Shown: positions 33,325 to 43,900 of the stretch, piece after piece | How the letters are laid out: each line of letters begins with the position of its first letter | Numbering within the stretch: the stretch's first letter is position 1 | From: Flavobacteriaceae bacterium CP2B | GTDB lineage: Bacteria; Bacteroidota; Bacteroidia; Flavobacteriales; Flavobacteriaceae | NCBI GenBank assembly: GCA_001683825.1 | Contig: LXTR01000006.1 | Coordinates: 1 to 51,899 of the forward strand | Length of the DNA: 51,899 nucleotides | Direction of reading: 5' to 3' | The notes under the pieces: generated by a model | Seen by the model: only the letters and a program-made list of their open reading frames with translations | Told to the model about the DNA's origin: nothing | Database searches by the model: none | Made by a program: the position numbers and the translations under genes

Positions 33325-35433
33325 ATGAAGCTCTTTAAAGCAGGTCCTGCCGGGGAATTCATAGGGGTGCTGCTGGCGCTTTCCCTTTGCGTATCCTGTG
33401 GTCAGGATGGGAAAGGGGAGGCGGGGCACAGATTCACCAATGCCCTCATTGATGAAACCAGCCCCTATCTCCTGCAGCATGCCCACAATCCGGTAAATTG
33501 GAAGCCCTGGGGCCCGGAAGCGTTTGAGGTGGCCCGGAAATCGGATAAGCTGCTTGTCATCAGCATCGGGTATTCTTCCTGCCATTGGTGCCATGTGATG
33601 GAAGAAGAGTCTTTTGAAGATACCGGGGTGGCGGCGTTGATGAACGAACACTTCATCAGCATCAAGGTAGACCGGGAGGAGCGACCCGATGTGGACCAGG
33701 TATATATGAGTGCCGCACAATTGTATACGGGATCCGGTGGGTGGCCACTTAATATTATAGCCCTACCCGATGGAAAACCCCTTTACGCGGGTACCTACCA
33801 CCGAAAAAAGGACTGGATTGAGGTACTTGAGGAAATTGCCACCCTCTACCGGGATTCCCCTGACAAGGCCCGCGAATTTGCCAACAGGCTGACACGGGGC
33901 GTACAGGCATTGAACCTGGTGGAACCGCCGGAAGAAGGGCAGGCCCCAAAGCGGGAATCACTGCATTCCGCTGTGGATACCTGGAAGGCATACTGGGACA
34001 TGGAATGGGGCGGCAACCAGGGCAGGCAAAAGTTTATGCTCCCCGACAACCTGGATTTTCTAATGGCTTACGGGACACTGGCGGGGGAGGAGCAAAGCCT
34101 TGCTTTTGTAAAAACTACCCTGGACATAATGGGCAGGGGAGGGATCTATGATCATGTCGGGGGAGGGTTTTTCCGCTATAGTACCGACCCCCGGTGGCGG
34201 ATTCCTCATTTTGAGAAGATGCTGTATGACAACGCCCAGCTGTTAAGTGTTTATTCCAAGGCATACACATTATTCAAAGAGCCGGCCTATCGCGAACTGG
34301 TATGGCAAACAACGGCCTTTCTGGACCGGGAGATGAGGCACGTGGATGGGGCCTATTTTGCGGCCATGGACGCGGATAGCGAGGGGGAGGAGGGCAGCTA
34401 CTATCTTTGGACAAGGGAAGAATTGGAACGCGTGCTGGAAGATGATTTCAGGTTGTTTGCCGCCTGCTATGACCTTGCCCAAGGGAAAGACTGGCAGGAG
34501 GGGAAGTACGTCCTTAACAGGCTGGCAGGCGATACGGAATTCCTGCTACAAAAAGGACTGTCTGCGGAGGTGTGTAACAGCAAAAAGAACACCTGGAGAG
34601 AACGGCTTTTGCAAGCGCGGAAGCAAAGGGTTCCCCCCCGCATAGACGACAAGGTCATTGCCTCATGGAATGCGTTGCTCATTACTGGTTTTGTAAACGC
34701 TTACAAAGCGTTCGGGGAGGAGGTATTCCTTCAAAAGGCCCAGGAGATCCTCGGGTTTTTAGACACCCATCTGCTGGTAGAAGGCAAGCTGCTGCATTCC
34801 TACAAAGAAGGCAGTAAGCGCACCGAAGGTTTTCTGGAAGATTACAGTTTGATGGCCGAGGCTACCCTAGAACTGTATTCGGCCACCGGAGACAGCACCT
34901 ACCTCACAAAAGCGCGGGGGTTTATGGAAAGGGCCGAAGAACTTTTTACCGACAAGGCTTCCGGGCTCTACCGCTTTAAGGAAGATGACGCATTAATTGC
35001 CAAAATCATTAAAACTGATGATGGGGTTATCCCTTCCCCCAATGCGGTGATGGCGCACAACCATTTTAAATTGGGCCATATTGGGTATGACCCTGCCGCA
35101 ATCGGCAAAGCGGTAGCCATGCTGAAAGTGGTCTCTCGAAATGTAGAACAAAATCCTGACAGCTATACGCGATGGGCGGGTTTGATGTTACAGGTGGTAT
35201 TCCCATTTTATGAGGTGGCTGTGGTAGGTCCCGGGGCCCCGCGGCTCCAAAGCCAACTGCAGGAAGAATACCTGCCCAACACCCTGATTTTGGGAACCAG
35301 CCAACCGAGTGAGATGCCCCTTTTTAAAAACCGCTATGTTGAGGGGCAGGATTATATCTATGTATGCCAGGACCACAGCTGCCGGTTGCCGGTGACCACC
35401 CTGCATGCCGCACTGCAACAACTGGGATATTAA
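33325..35433 (+). CDS. DUF255 / thioredoxin-domain lipoprotein (YyaL/SPATA20-like)
   Basis: A 702-residue protein of the DUF255 family. A lipoprotein signal ends in CVSC (about residue 28). It is followed by the thioredoxin-like domain with the family block [14 protein letters not shown] and the dithiol motif CHWCH in [16 protein letters not shown]. The long C-terminal part is an (alpha/alpha) barrel related to sugar epimerases and glycosidases ([44 protein letters not shown]). The family is widespread and lacks a confirmed reaction. Most members are cytosolic, so the lipoprotein signal is of note. It ends the operon at a hairpin terminator (35435-35456). Confidence 0.87.
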   Translation: MKLFKAGPAGEFIGVLLALSLCVSCGQDGKGEAGHRFTNALIDETSPYLLQHAHNPVNWKPWGPEAFEVARKSDKLLVISIGYSSCHWCHVMEEESFEDTGVAALMNEHFISIKVDREERPDVDQVYMSAAQLYTGSGGWPLNIIALPDGKPLYAGTYHRKKDWIEVLEEIATLYRDSPDKAREFANRLTRGVQALNLVEPPEEGQAPKRESLHSAVDTWKAYWDMEWGGNQGRQKFMLPDNLDFLMAYGTLAGEEQSLAFVKTTLDIMGRGGIYDHVGGGFFRYSTDPRWRIPHFEKMLYDNAQLLSVYSKAYTLFKEPAYRELVWQTTAFLDREMRHVDGAYFAAMDADSEGEEGSYYLWTREELERVLEDDFRLFAACYDLAQGKDWQEGKYVLNRLAGDTEFLLQKGLSAEVCNSKKNTWRERLLQARKQRVPPRIDDKVIASWNALLITGFVNAYKAFGEEVFLQKAQEILGFLDTHLLVEGKLLHSYKEGSKRTEGFLEDYSLMAEATLELYSATGDSTYLTKARGFMERAEELFTDKASGLYRFKEDDALIAKIIKTDDGVIPSPNAVMAHNHFKLGHIGYDPAAIGKAVAMLKVVSRNVEQNPDSYTRWAGLMLQVVFPFYEVAVVGPGAPRLQSQLQEEYLPNTLILGTSQPSEMPLFKNRYVEGQDYIYVCQDHSCRLPVTTLHAALQQLGY

Positions 35434-35434
35434 A

Positions 35435-35456
35435 AAAGCCCCTCTGGGGGGGCTTT
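35435..35456. terminator. Bidirectional hairpin terminator
   Basis: AAAGCCCC (35435-35442) pairs with GGGGCTTT (35449-35456). Read on the minus strand the stem is followed by six T residues, and on the plus strand by TTTCG. It lies between two convergent genes (stops at 35433 and 35461) and can serve both. Confidence 0.75.
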
Positions 35457-35460
35457 CGTA

Positions 35461-38400
35461 TCAGAAGGTCAGTCGCCTGGTCTCTGTCCCCAGGGCGTTG
35501 AAAAGGCGTACTTCCCGCACCTTCCCGCTTAGGCTGAGGTACCTGCTTGATTGTGATTGAAACGTGTTCCCACCATAGAATTCCTCTGTGCGCACACGGC
35601 CCCCTTCCAGGACTACCTCGCACTTGACCTCCTGGTCCTGAAGCCGTACATGCTGCAGTTGGGTTTCGTTGGTCCTTTCAAAGACACGCAGGCGGTCATT
35701 GTTCTGGGAAGCCACGATTAAGGATTTGTCATTGCCCAGGTGTATGGAGGCCAGGCTTTTGGCATCCCCGGGGACAAAGAAATGGCTCTTTTCCAGGGAG
35801 ATAGGACGGAATCCTCCCTCCTGGTCGTTATGCAGCGCCAGGCCCATAAAGGCATCTGCAGGCCCTTGCTGTACTTCCATCCCGTGGTCATTGCCCACCA
35901 GCAGCAGGTCCAGGTATCCATCGCCATCAAGGTCTTTCGGGAGGATGCCGTATATCGGGGCCGTCTGGGCCGCGGTAGGGAGTGGGTGCATGGCAAAGGA
36001 GCCATTTCCCAGGTTTTCCACCCAGGAAGTCTGCATATAGTTGAATTCCATTTTTTGGGCATCGTCCAGCAGGCCATCGGGGAACATTTCGGGAAGGGTT
36101 GCCTCCCCAAATTCCCCATATGAATTGAACCGCTTGCGGATCCCAACAAATTGCTTCACGACATCCTGCCAGGGGTGGTACAGGTATTCGCGTTTTACCC
36201 CCAGGCTGTCCCTCAGGTAATAGGAGATCAGCGGGTCTACCATCCCGTTATTGTCCAGGTCCTTGGCATAGATACGCACCGGATATTCCTTGCTGCCCTG
36301 GAAATAGATGTTCTTGCCAAAATTGCCGGCCACATAATCCATATCGCCGTCGTTGTCCAGGTCGGCTGCAGCTAGGCTGTTCCACCAGCCCAGGTGCTCC
36401 TGTATCCCGGTGGACCGGGTAACTTCGTGCAGGGTGCCTTCCCGGTTCTCAAAAAACCGTATAGGCATCCATTCGCCGACGAGGATGAGGTCTGGCCAAA
36501 AATCCCCGTTGAAGTCGGTCCAGAGGGCGTCACTGATTAATCCGGGGTATTGCAATGCCTCCGAAACTTCGGCCGTTGCATCCACGAAGCGTATCTGGCC
36601 CTCGCTACTTTCGTTACGCAGGATGAACGAACGGTCTGCGGTAGGGTAGGCCATGGGCCGAACCCGGCTACCCACGAACAGGTCCAAATCCCCATCGCGG
36701 TCATAGTCGGCCGCCCTGACGGTAGATGAATTAATCCGGATATCGGGCAGGGCTTCCGTATTCCTGCTAAAATTGCCTTTCCCGTCATTCACCAATAACA
36801 GGTCCCTGTAGAATTCGTGGTTTTCGGGGTATTGTGCGCACCCCCTGGCGATATACAAGTCCAGGTCGCCATCCTGGTCGGCATCGAACAGCAGGATGCC
36901 CGCATCCTCTTCTTCCAGCTTTTCACTGTCCTTGTACGCCACTTCCAGCTGTATGAAGGTTTCACCGGGCTGTTGCAGGAACCAGGTTTCTTTGAAATTC
37001 CGGCTGGCCCCCAGCAGCATATCCTCCAGGCCGTCGTTATTCACGTCCCCCACGGCAATGGCCGGGCCGTATTGTGAGAACTTATGGGGCAGGGTCCTTT
37101 GAAAGTTGAAATCGATAAAATCGATATCCCTGCTTTCATGCGTCAGGTTATAGGTCTGTGAGACCTCCTGCATTACGGGTGTAATCTTAATATCGCTTTG
37201 GCTGACAAAAGTATCCGGGTCAAACAGGATTTGGTGGGTCTTGTTGGCCTGGGCATTGTCAATTTTTTGGAGTTCTCCCCCGGGCCACTGGATCAAAACA
37301 CTGTCCGCGGCGGTATGCCGGCCCATCCCAAAATGCAGGGTGCTTTCGGGTTTGGACAAATAACCGCGACCGGAGAGCAGGCTTTGTCTTTGTACACTTC
37401 CCCCCACATAGATGGCTACCTCGGCACCAATGGCGGCGGGGTTTTTTGGGGGGCCTTCCAGTTGCAGCCGCAAATAGCGTTCTTCCGGGTTTTGCGTGCC
37501 GGCGTGGTTTTCCATCAGCAATACGGGGTCATTGATATTGTTGATGACCAGGTCCAGGTCGCCGTCCATGTCGAGGTCCCCATAGGCCGCGCCATTGGAG
37601 TACGTACCAAAATTCAGGCCCCAGGCGTCTGTGACATCTTCAAAGCTTAGGTCACCCTTGTTCCTGAACATGAAGTTTGGAATCTTGATCTCGGGGATGG
37701 CAGCGATCAGTTTTTCCTTGCTCACCAGGCGGCTGGCGGTAGCCCTGAAATCCCCAAAATCCCTGTCGGTCACATCCTTTGGGAACCCGTTGGTAATCAA
37801 CAGGTCCTTCCAGCCGTCATTGTCATAATCGGCAAAAAGGGGTGCCCAACTCCAATCGGTTTCCTGTATCCCGGCATACATGCCCATTTCCCCAAAAATG
37901 GGGAGTTGGGTTTCCGGGTTGGTACCCATGTTCAGTTGCAGGGTGTTCCGGGTATATTGTTGCTCATACTGGTATTTCCGGGTAAATATTTCCTTTTGAT
38001 AGCTGCTGGCGCCCTGGAAGAGCTTTTTTCGCTTGTTGTAGTAGGGCTGCATCTCAGAGGTAAAAATATCCAGGTTACCATCGTTATCCACATCGGCCAG
38101 GTCGCTCCCCATGGAGGAAAGGCTGAAATGCTTAAAAATTTCCCCGGCCTTGTTGGTAAAACTGCCGTCCTGGTTGTTGATATAGATCAGGTCGTTGCTC
38201 AAAAAATCATTGGCCACGTAGATATCCATCCAGCCATCCCCGTTAAAATCATGGATCAGGGTGCTGTGGCTGTACCCGTGGTAACGGATGCCTGCTTTGT
38301 CCGACACGTTATGGAATACCGGGTGTTGGGTTCCTTCTTCCCATTGGTTTTCGTACAGGACGTCACGACTTGTGGAGGTCCCGTCATCGGTCAGGGGGCT

Positions 38401-39033
38401 AAATTGGTTGGGGTTGATGCCTTCGATACGGTTTACCCCTATATACAGGTCCAGGTCGCCGTCATTGTCATAATCAAAAAACTGGGCATGCGAAGAATAG
38501 GTCGTATCCGCTATTCCGTAATCCCTGGCCATTTCCCTGAAAATGGGGACCCCCTTCTCATCATTCCCCTGGTTGATATAGAGCAGGTTCCTGCGACGGC
38601 TCTCCTGTTTGTAAAAGGTATTGCACACATAGACGTCCAGTTTGCCGTCCAGGTTGATGTCGATCATCGAGACCCCGGAAGACCAAAGCAGGGAATCGGG
38701 TTTTCCAATCCGGGCAACCTGGGTCACCTCTTCAAATTGTAATTTTCCCTTGTTGAGGAAAAGGGCATTGTCTACCTGGTTGCCTGCCAGGAATATATCA
38801 TCCAGGCCATCCCCGTTCAGGTCGCCAAGGGCCACCCCGGCACCGTTGTAGACAAATTCGTTATCCAGGATATTGATAGAATCATTTTCGGTGAGCTGGT
38901 TGTTGAAATGCAGCCCCGATTCTTGTTCGGGGACCACGGTAAACAGGGGGCTAGTTTTGTTTTCTGTTTTGTTACAGCCGCTTAGGAGGATTAGCAGTAG
39001 GGCGCTAAAGAGCGGTAATGATTTCGAATTCAT
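35461..39033 (-). CDS. FG-GAP/VCBS-repeat lipoprotein with an ASPIC/UnbV domain
   Basis: A 1190-residue surface or periplasmic lipoprotein (signal ending LLSGC, Cys20). It contains about fourteen calcium-binding-type FG-GAP repeats with the DxDxDG pattern, for example DLNGDGLDDIFLAG, DYDNDGDLDLYIG, DVNNDGLEDMLLG and DLDGDGYLDLLLVG. They form two propellers separated by an ASPIC/UnbV (CRTAC1-type) domain around 580-680 (IGAEVAIYVGG, LHFGMG, LIQWPGGE). Such proteins are frequent companions of SusC/D pairs and probably bind or display glycan or other ligands; no enzyme activity is established. It has its own promoter, and a terminator separates it from the SusD gene. The start at 39033 gives the lipobox; the frame is open to 39123. 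Confidence 0.88.
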   Translation of the reverse strand: MNSKSLPLFSALLLILLSGCNKTENKTSPLFTVVPEQESGLHFNNQLTENDSINILDNEFVYNGAGVALGDLNGDGLDDIFLAGNQVDNALFLNKGKLQFEEVTQVARIGKPDSLLWSSGVSMIDINLDGKLDVYVCNTFYKQESRRRNLLYINQGNDEKGVPIFREMARDYGIADTTYSSHAQFFDYDNDGDLDLYIGVNRIEGINPNQFSPLTDDGTSTSRDVLYENQWEEGTQHPVFHNVSDKAGIRYHGYSHSTLIHDFNGDGWMDIYVANDFLSNDLIYINNQDGSFTNKAGEIFKHFSLSSMGSDLADVDNDGNLDIFTSEMQPYYNKRKKLFQGASSYQKEIFTRKYQYEQQYTRNTLQLNMGTNPETQLPIFGEMGMYAGIQETDWSWAPLFADYDNDGWKDLLITNGFPKDVTDRDFGDFRATASRLVSKEKLIAAIPEIKIPNFMFRNKGDLSFEDVTDAWGLNFGTYSNGAAYGDLDMDGDLDLVINNINDPVLLMENHAGTQNPEERYLRLQLEGPPKNPAAIGAEVAIYVGGSVQRQSLLSGRGYLSKPESTLHFGMGRHTAADSVLIQWPGGELQKIDNAQANKTHQILFDPDTFVSQSDIKITPVMQEVSQTYNLTHESRDIDFIDFNFQRTLPHKFSQYGPAIAVGDVNNDGLEDMLLGASRNFKETWFLQQPGETFIQLEVAYKDSEKLEEEDAGILLFDADQDGDLDLYIARGCAQYPENHEFYRDLLLVNDGKGNFSRNTEALPDIRINSSTVRAADYDRDGDLDLFVGSRVRPMAYPTADRSFILRNESSEGQIRFVDATAEVSEALQYPGLISDALWTDFNGDFWPDLILVGEWMPIRFFENREGTLHEVTRSTGIQEHLGWWNSLAAADLDNDGDMDYVAGNFGKNIYFQGSKEYPVRIYAKDLDNNGMVDPLISYYLRDSLGVKREYLYHPWQDVVKQFVGIRKRFNSYGEFGEATLPEMFPDGLLDDAQKMEFNYMQTSWVENLGNGSFAMHPLPTAAQTAPIYGILPKDLDGDGYLDLLLVGNDHGMEVQQGPADAFMGLALHNDQEGGFRPISLEKSHFFVPGDAKSLASIHLGNDKSLIVASQNNDRLRVFERTNETQLQHVRLQDQEVKCEVVLEGGRVRTEEFYGGNTFQSQSSRYLSLSGKVREVRLFNALGTETRRLTF

Positions 39034-39062
39034 GCAGTTGTTGATCTTTTTGTTTAAGCATA

Positions 39063-39093
39063 CAAAGATGCGGGAACCTTGAGAAAGTATCAA
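39063..39093 (-). promoter_or_regulatory. Promoter of the FG-GAP/ASPIC gene
   Basis: On the minus strand a TTG (39093-39091) is followed after 20 bases by CATCTTTG (39070-39063), one mismatch from TAnnTTTG and at the right spacing for the Bacteroidota -33/-7 pair. The start codon at 39033 is 29 bases downstream. The -33 part overlaps the T-tract of the terminator that ends the SusC/D message. Confidence 0.55.
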
Positions 39094-39120
39094 AAAAAAG
39101 GCCGTATATAACGGCCTTTT
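39092..39120 (-). terminator. Rho-independent terminator of the susCD-like operon
   Basis: AAAAGGCCGT and ACGGCCTTTT (39096-39105 and 39111-39120) form a ten-pair stem with a five-base loop, and on the minus strand the T-run is extended by four more bases. It lies 22 bases beyond the SusD stop at 39142, so it ends the SusC-SusD message before the FG-GAP gene. Confidence 0.85.
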
Positions 39121-39141
39121 CATTGAAGCTAATTCACATGC

Positions 39142-40887
39142 TTAATACCCTGGGTTCTGTGTCAGAACATCGGAACCTTGAATATCAATTTGTGCTTGTG
39201 GTATTGGGTAATATTCATTCTTGCCTGAGGTAAAGCTCGCACCACCGAATTTGGTCACCAGGTACTGGGACTCGTAATCCAGGTAATCGTTCAGTACATC
39301 GGCGGCTACGCCCCATCGTACGAGGTCGAAGAAGCGATGGCCTTCACCGGACAACTCCAGTTTGCGCTCAAAGCGCAGTGCTGCCGTGGCCGAGGCCTTG
39401 TCAGCAAACGGAGGGTATTCGGAGATCACATAGTTGGCCGCATTCTGGTTGGGATCGTCATATTCCTTCACCCAGTAATCAGGATTGGCGGCACGGGCAC
39501 GAACCCGGTTGATATAGGTCCTGGCCTGCTCCAGGCTTCCGCTTGGAGATTCTATTTCAGCCTCGGCAGCCATCAACAATACATCGGCAAAACGGATGAT
39601 GGTATAGTTCATGGTGGCGTACCCCCGTGTCCAGGAACTTCCATCGGTAAAGGAGTTCTCCTGTGAGCGGTAATAGATGTACTTCTTGGGGGAGTAAGGC
39701 CCTGCGTACGGCTGGCTTCGGATCCAGGCTTTTCCTGGGTGCTCTATCCAATCGAGGTAAGGGATTCCCCTGCGGCCGATAGACCAGTCGATCCTCGGAT
39801 CAAGCGGGCCGGCGTCTTCTGTAAATGGATCGTCGGACTCCAGGCCGTAGTCGTTCGCCAATTCATTGGCAGGATCATTGTAGGATCCGTCCAGCAAGGG
39901 CAGTCCTCCTGAAGTACGGAAGGAGTTGGCCAGTTCAAAGCTGGGCTGGAAGAACCCGCAACAGTTCCCGGGACCGTCAGGACCGGTATTGTAGGGGTAG
40001 TTCAGGTCGTCAAAATAATTGGCATTTGCTGTACTACCGGTATTGTTGGCAGATTCTACATCGAACACAGACTCGGCATGGTTGTCGTTCTCCGCGTTAT
40101 AGATCTGTGCATAGTCATCCAGCAACTGGTAGGTAAGCCCATTCGATGTTACCCCTTCATTGATGATGGTGGTAAACAGGGCGCGGGCCTGCTCCCATTT
40201 TTCCTGGTAGAGGTAGGCCTTGGCCAATAAGGCCCCGGCTGCCCATTTGTTGACACGCCCGGCACCGGTCACGGCACCCAGGTTGTCATAGGCCCATTGG
40301 AGGTCGGCTTCGATTTTACCCCACACATCCGGTGTGTTGGGAATCAGTGGAATTTCTGAAGCCAGAGCAGTTTCATCAAAATAGGGGATGCTGTTGAAGT
40401 GCTTCTTCAGGTCAAAGTAGAAGTGGGCCCTCAACGTCCTTGCCTCGCCTTCAATTCGGGCAGCATCGGCCGCGGTCACATCTGTGGCAACCGCCAGGGC
40501 GGCCAACACTTTATTCGCGCGGCTTACCCCTTCAAAACGACCCCTCCACAAGTTGTTGAGGTCGCCATTGGTGGGATCGGTTTCATAGCGCTGGATTGGG
40601 TTGATGGTGGTGTAATCCCCCGCATCGGTCCCCTTGTTGGCTTCCCCGCCCATGATGGACCCGGTCACCCAGTGGTTGGGTCCCTCAAAACGGTTCCCAA
40701 ACACCCCGTTCACTGCCGCATAGGTGCCTATCAGCAATCCTTCAATCCCATCTTTCGTGCTTACCTGGGCATCCGCCAGGGATCCTGTCGGTGCCACCTC
40801 CAGGAATTCATCGCTGCACGAAACGGACACTACTAATAGTGCCATCATGAAGACGGATAGTTTTTTAACTCTACTCATAGTTTTCAT
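39142..40887 (-). CDS. SusD/RagB-family glycan-binding lipoprotein
   Basis: A 581-residue outer-membrane surface lipoprotein that captures oligosaccharides for the SusC partner. The signal peptide ends in VSVSC and the mature start is SDEFLEVAPTGSL, typical of the family. TPR-like helices (ANKVLAALAVATDV, RTLRAHFYFDLKKHF, WAAGALLAKAYLYQEKWEQA) and the C-terminal LRFERKLELSGEGHRFFDLVRWG block are clear. It follows the SusC gene by 59 bases, and a strong terminator lies after its stop. A second ATG at 40878 is a possible start. The ligand is unknown, as the binding loops are not conserved. Confidence 0.95.
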   Translation of the reverse strand: MKTMSRVKKLSVFMMALLVVSVSCSDEFLEVAPTGSLADAQVSTKDGIEGLLIGTYAAVNGVFGNRFEGPNHWVTGSIMGGEANKGTDAGDYTTINPIQRYETDPTNGDLNNLWRGRFEGVSRANKVLAALAVATDVTAADAARIEGEARTLRAHFYFDLKKHFNSIPYFDETALASEIPLIPNTPDVWGKIEADLQWAYDNLGAVTGAGRVNKWAAGALLAKAYLYQEKWEQARALFTTIINEGVTSNGLTYQLLDDYAQIYNAENDNHAESVFDVESANNTGSTANANYFDDLNYPYNTGPDGPGNCCGFFQPSFELANSFRTSGGLPLLDGSYNDPANELANDYGLESDDPFTEDAGPLDPRIDWSIGRRGIPYLDWIEHPGKAWIRSQPYAGPYSPKKYIYYRSQENSFTDGSSWTRGYATMNYTIIRFADVLLMAAEAEIESPSGSLEQARTYINRVRARAANPDYWVKEYDDPNQNAANYVISEYPPFADKASATAALRFERKLELSGEGHRFFDLVRWGVAADVLNDYLDYESQYLVTKFGGASFTSGKNEYYPIPQAQIDIQGSDVLTQNPGY

Positions 40888-40946
40888 AGTTTACTTTTTG
40901 TTTTAAAGATATAAAAAATATATACATTTTTAACGTGTTATCGGGT

Positions 40947-43900
40947 TTATAGGCCTAATTCCAAGCTAATTAGGTATTGAGGCGTCACGGGGAAGTTCCC
41001 CACGTCAATACCAAAGTTGGTGTCAGGACCGGCTACCACCGGATCCAACCCGCTGTAATTGGTAATGGTCCAGATGTTGTTTGCCGAAATACCAATCTTA
41101 AAGCGGCTCAGGCCCCAGGCGTCCAAAAGGTTTTGGTCAAAACTATAGGTAAAGGCCAGGCGTTGCAGCCTCAAAAAGTCACCGTTTTCCACGTACCAGG
41201 AGTTTTCAGCCCCACTGGTAGAGATGTTGGATGCGCTTTCCCAGATCGGAGCCACGGCGTTGTTGCCTAATTCAGGTGTCCAGGAACGCTTGGCGTTGAC
41301 CCCTTTGGCAGAACCTTCGAAAGTCCCGAAGAAATCGGTAAACCATTTGGATTGGTTCCAGATCTCGTTCCCGACAGAGGCATACCAGTAGGTCTCGAAC
41401 TCCAGGTTCTTGTAACGGAACAGGAGGGTGGCACCACCGGTCCAGTCTGGCACGGCACTTCCCAGGAATTTACGGTCGTCAGGAGTGATCACCCCGTCCC
41501 CGTTCACATCCTCGTAGCGGAATCGTCCGATTCCGGCGCCATCCTGGTCAGGGGCGCTATCCACTTCGGCCTGGTCGGCAAAATAACCGATCACGTTGTA
41601 CCCGAAAAAGGAGGAAATAGGGTTTCCTACCGAGTTGCGGATGGGGCTGATACCCCTATAGGTCGGGCCTCCGAAGAAATCAATACCGGGGGCCAGGAAG
41701 GTGATCTCGTTAGAGAGGAAGGAATTGTTGAAGGTGAATTCAAAATTCAGGTCCTCTGTGATATTGCCACGGGTGATCAATTGGATGTCGATCCCTTTGT
41801 TCTCCATGCTGGCTACGTTCACAGAAGGGGCAGCCGCAAAGTTACCGGTAACCCCGGCCAAAGGTACCTGGAACAACAGGTCCTCGGTCTCTTTTTTCCA
41901 CCAGTCGAAGATAATTTCTATATGGTTGTCCAGGAAGCTGGCGTCAAAACCAATGTTGGTTGTGGTACTGGTTTCCCATTTGGCATCGGGGTTCCCGATA
42001 CGGCTTTGGGCGAAACCTTCGTTGGCACCACTGTTCTGACCGTCAATGGGGTAGAAGGTGTTCCCCCGGTCAGAGGCGTAGAGCGAGAATTGGTTATTGG
42101 GATCCACGTTGTTGGAGTTACCCATTTCACCCCATCCGCCACGTACTTTCAGGTCAGAGAAGAAATTCTGGTCCTGCATAAAGGGTTCTGCGATGACCCT
42201 CCAGGCGGCAGAAGCCGCGGGGAAAGTTCCGTAACGGGTGTTGGCACCAAAACGGGAAGCACCGTCACGACGAAGCACCCCGGTAAGGTAGTACCTTTCG
42301 TTCCAGTTGTAATCTAGTTTTCCAAAGACGGAGAAGAAGTTCACCCCTTTAAACTGGCCGCTGTTGACGGTGGGGCTTTGTACCACGTTCAGGTTCTGGA
42401 AATCCAGGTCGGTAGAAAACGGGTTGATCCCCCTGCCGTTGATAAAACGTCCGCGACCGGTATTCAGGGCTTCCATCCCGGCAAATGCCTTGATCTTGTG
42501 GTTGCCAAACAACTTTTCATAGGTCACTGTATTGGTGAATACCCACTGGAAGGAATAACTGCTTCCTTCCTGGAAAGCGTCACTGGCCTCAGGCTCTGAA
42601 TCCCCTAAGTAACGGAAGTCGTAGTTCACAAAGTGGCTGTTGCCATAAGCACCTCCGAGGGAACTGCGGATCAACAGGCCCTGAACGGGCTTCAAATTCA
42701 CATAGACATTTCCAAAGCCACCGATGCCGTAGGTTTGGTCATCCCCCTGGTTTTGCACCAAACGCCTTACGGGGTTACGCGGGTTGTTGAAACCGGCGGC
42801 CCTGGTACTGGCGTAGCTGCCAAATTCATCGAATACCGGGATAATGGTAGGCATCCTGTAGGCGGAAAGTACCTCTGATTCGTCATCGGCCACTTCGACA
42901 CCGCCACCGCCACCAAAGATGGCCCTGGCAGAACGGTAGGTAGCCTGGAAGTTCTCTCCTATGGCAAGCCATGGGGTGATGTCCCATTCTGAGTTGAAAC
43001 GGGCGGCATACCGCTTGAATTCCTGGGAGAGGATGATACCATCCTGTTCCTGTCCGCTGAAACCGAAGTAAAAGCGTCCGCGGTCGTTACCGCCATTGAT
43101 CCCCAGTGTAGCCCTGAAAATAGGGGCGGGCCGGGTGATTTCCTTGTACCAGTTGGTACCCTTCAGGTTGGGCCTGATAAGGAAGACGTTGGCAGGATCT
43201 GCCTCGTAATTGGCGCGGATCTGCGCGAGGTTGATCTCATCCTCGAATACCCCGTTCTGCCCGTCTGCATGCAAATAATCGGGGAACCTGGGCGTAGGCT
43301 GGTTGCCGTACTGGGGGTGCGTATACTGCACGGGCGTACCGTTGGCCGCCGCGTTGTTTTCATAGGCGATGTGGGTCCAGGTAGCCATGTCCTGGGGGTT
43401 CAGCATGGCGGGGGAGCCGGCCACGTTGGGGTCCGTAATACCGCTGGAAATATTGAGGCTGACCTGCGTTTTCTTGTTGCGGGCACCTTGCTTGGTGGTG
43501 TAAACCACCACCCCGTTGGCAGCCCTGGCTCCGTAGATAGAGGCCGCGGCCGCATCTTTCAGTACCGTGGTCGTCTCAATGTCATCCGGGTTGAGGAAGT
43601 CTGTGTTCTCTACAGGAACCCCGTCCACTACATACAGAGGGGCGTTCCCGCCAAAAGCACCAAAACCACGTACCCTGATCTGGCTGGTGGTACCGGGCTG
43701 TCCGTTGGTAAGTACGGTAACACCGGCCACACGGCCCTGTAGCTGCTGCTCTACGTTTCCTGAAGGGATAGAGGCTAGCTCTTCGGCCTTCACGATAGAA
43801 ACCGCGGCAGTGGTTTCCCTTTTGGTCTCCGTGGTATACCCCGTAACGATCACTTCGTCAAGGGCCTGTGAGTCTTCTGCCATGGTGACGTCAATGGTAG

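Noticed and set aside
37906-38742. 278-codon plus-strand frame inside the FG-GAP gene
   Set aside because: It is the antisense of regular DxDxDG repeats, which gives repetitive V/I/Q/H-rich sequence without family features.
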